The position numbers and the translations under genes were made by a program. The notes under the pieces were generated by a model. That model was given only the letters and a program-made list of their open reading frames with translations. It was not told the origin of the DNA and searched no databases. Of a stretch of 14,719 nt of DNA, positions 14,694 to 14,719 are shown one piece after another (the first letter of the stretch is position 1; every line of letters starts with the position of its first letter). The stretch covers positions 1 to 14,719 of the forward strand of contig NZ_CAJULN010000058.1 of NCBI RefSeq assembly GCF_910586915.1. Direction: 5' to 3'. The stretch is from an uncultured Bacteroides sp. (GTDB lineage Bacteria; Bacteroidota; Bacteroidia; Bacteroidales; Bacteroidaceae).

Positions 14694-14719
14694 TTTATGC
14701 ACAAAGCCCCGACTTTCAC

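Noticed and set aside
14702..14719. Possible left arm of another hairpin (AAAGCCCCGACTTT) at the window edge
   Set aside because: The partner arm would lie outside the window, so it cannot be supported.

Overview
The window looks like an ordinary chromosomal segment of a gut Bacteroides (Bacteroidota). The evidence is the recurring promoter box TAnnTTTG (usually TATCTTTG), in several places with TTTG 19-20 nt upstream. Start codons lack clear Shine-Dalgarno sequences, Rho carries a very long disordered insertion, FeoA is fused to FeoB, and an S1 sulfatase relic is present. I cannot name the species from this alone.

Layout. Positions 1-134 hold no gene I can support. A tRNA-His (minus) follows, with its own terminator and promoter. 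Then comes a minus-strand block: capA-like lipoprotein (314-1468), folD (1465-2346, ATGA overlap with capA), ffh (2496-3818), a MATE transporter (3876-5198) and a broken sulfatase (5222-6662). The stretch 6663-7195 has no gene. It contains a 21-bp-spaced direct repeat, a degenerate ~22-bp tandem array and the rho terminator. rho (7196-9331, minus) is divergent from a flavodoxin/2[4Fe-4S] protein (9567-10403, plus), which converges with and overlaps tilS (10388-11668, minus). The plus-strand feo operon, feoAB fusion (11835-14321) plus a small Cys-rich membrane protein (14318-14533), is followed by tRNA-Cys and a strong terminator.

How the genes relate. Most are unrelated core functions: one-carbon metabolism (FolD), protein targeting (Ffh), transcription termination (Rho), tRNA-Ile modification (TilS), two tRNAs and ferrous iron uptake (Feo). 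Clear functional units are the Feo operon and, by translational overlap only, folD-capA.

No wholly new system is evident. The best second looks are the sulfatase, which carries two independent lesions yet keeps its catalytic residues and a plausible operator; the 22-bp tandem array; the ~285-residue Rho insertion with an AT-hook-like motif; and the His-rich linker of FeoB.
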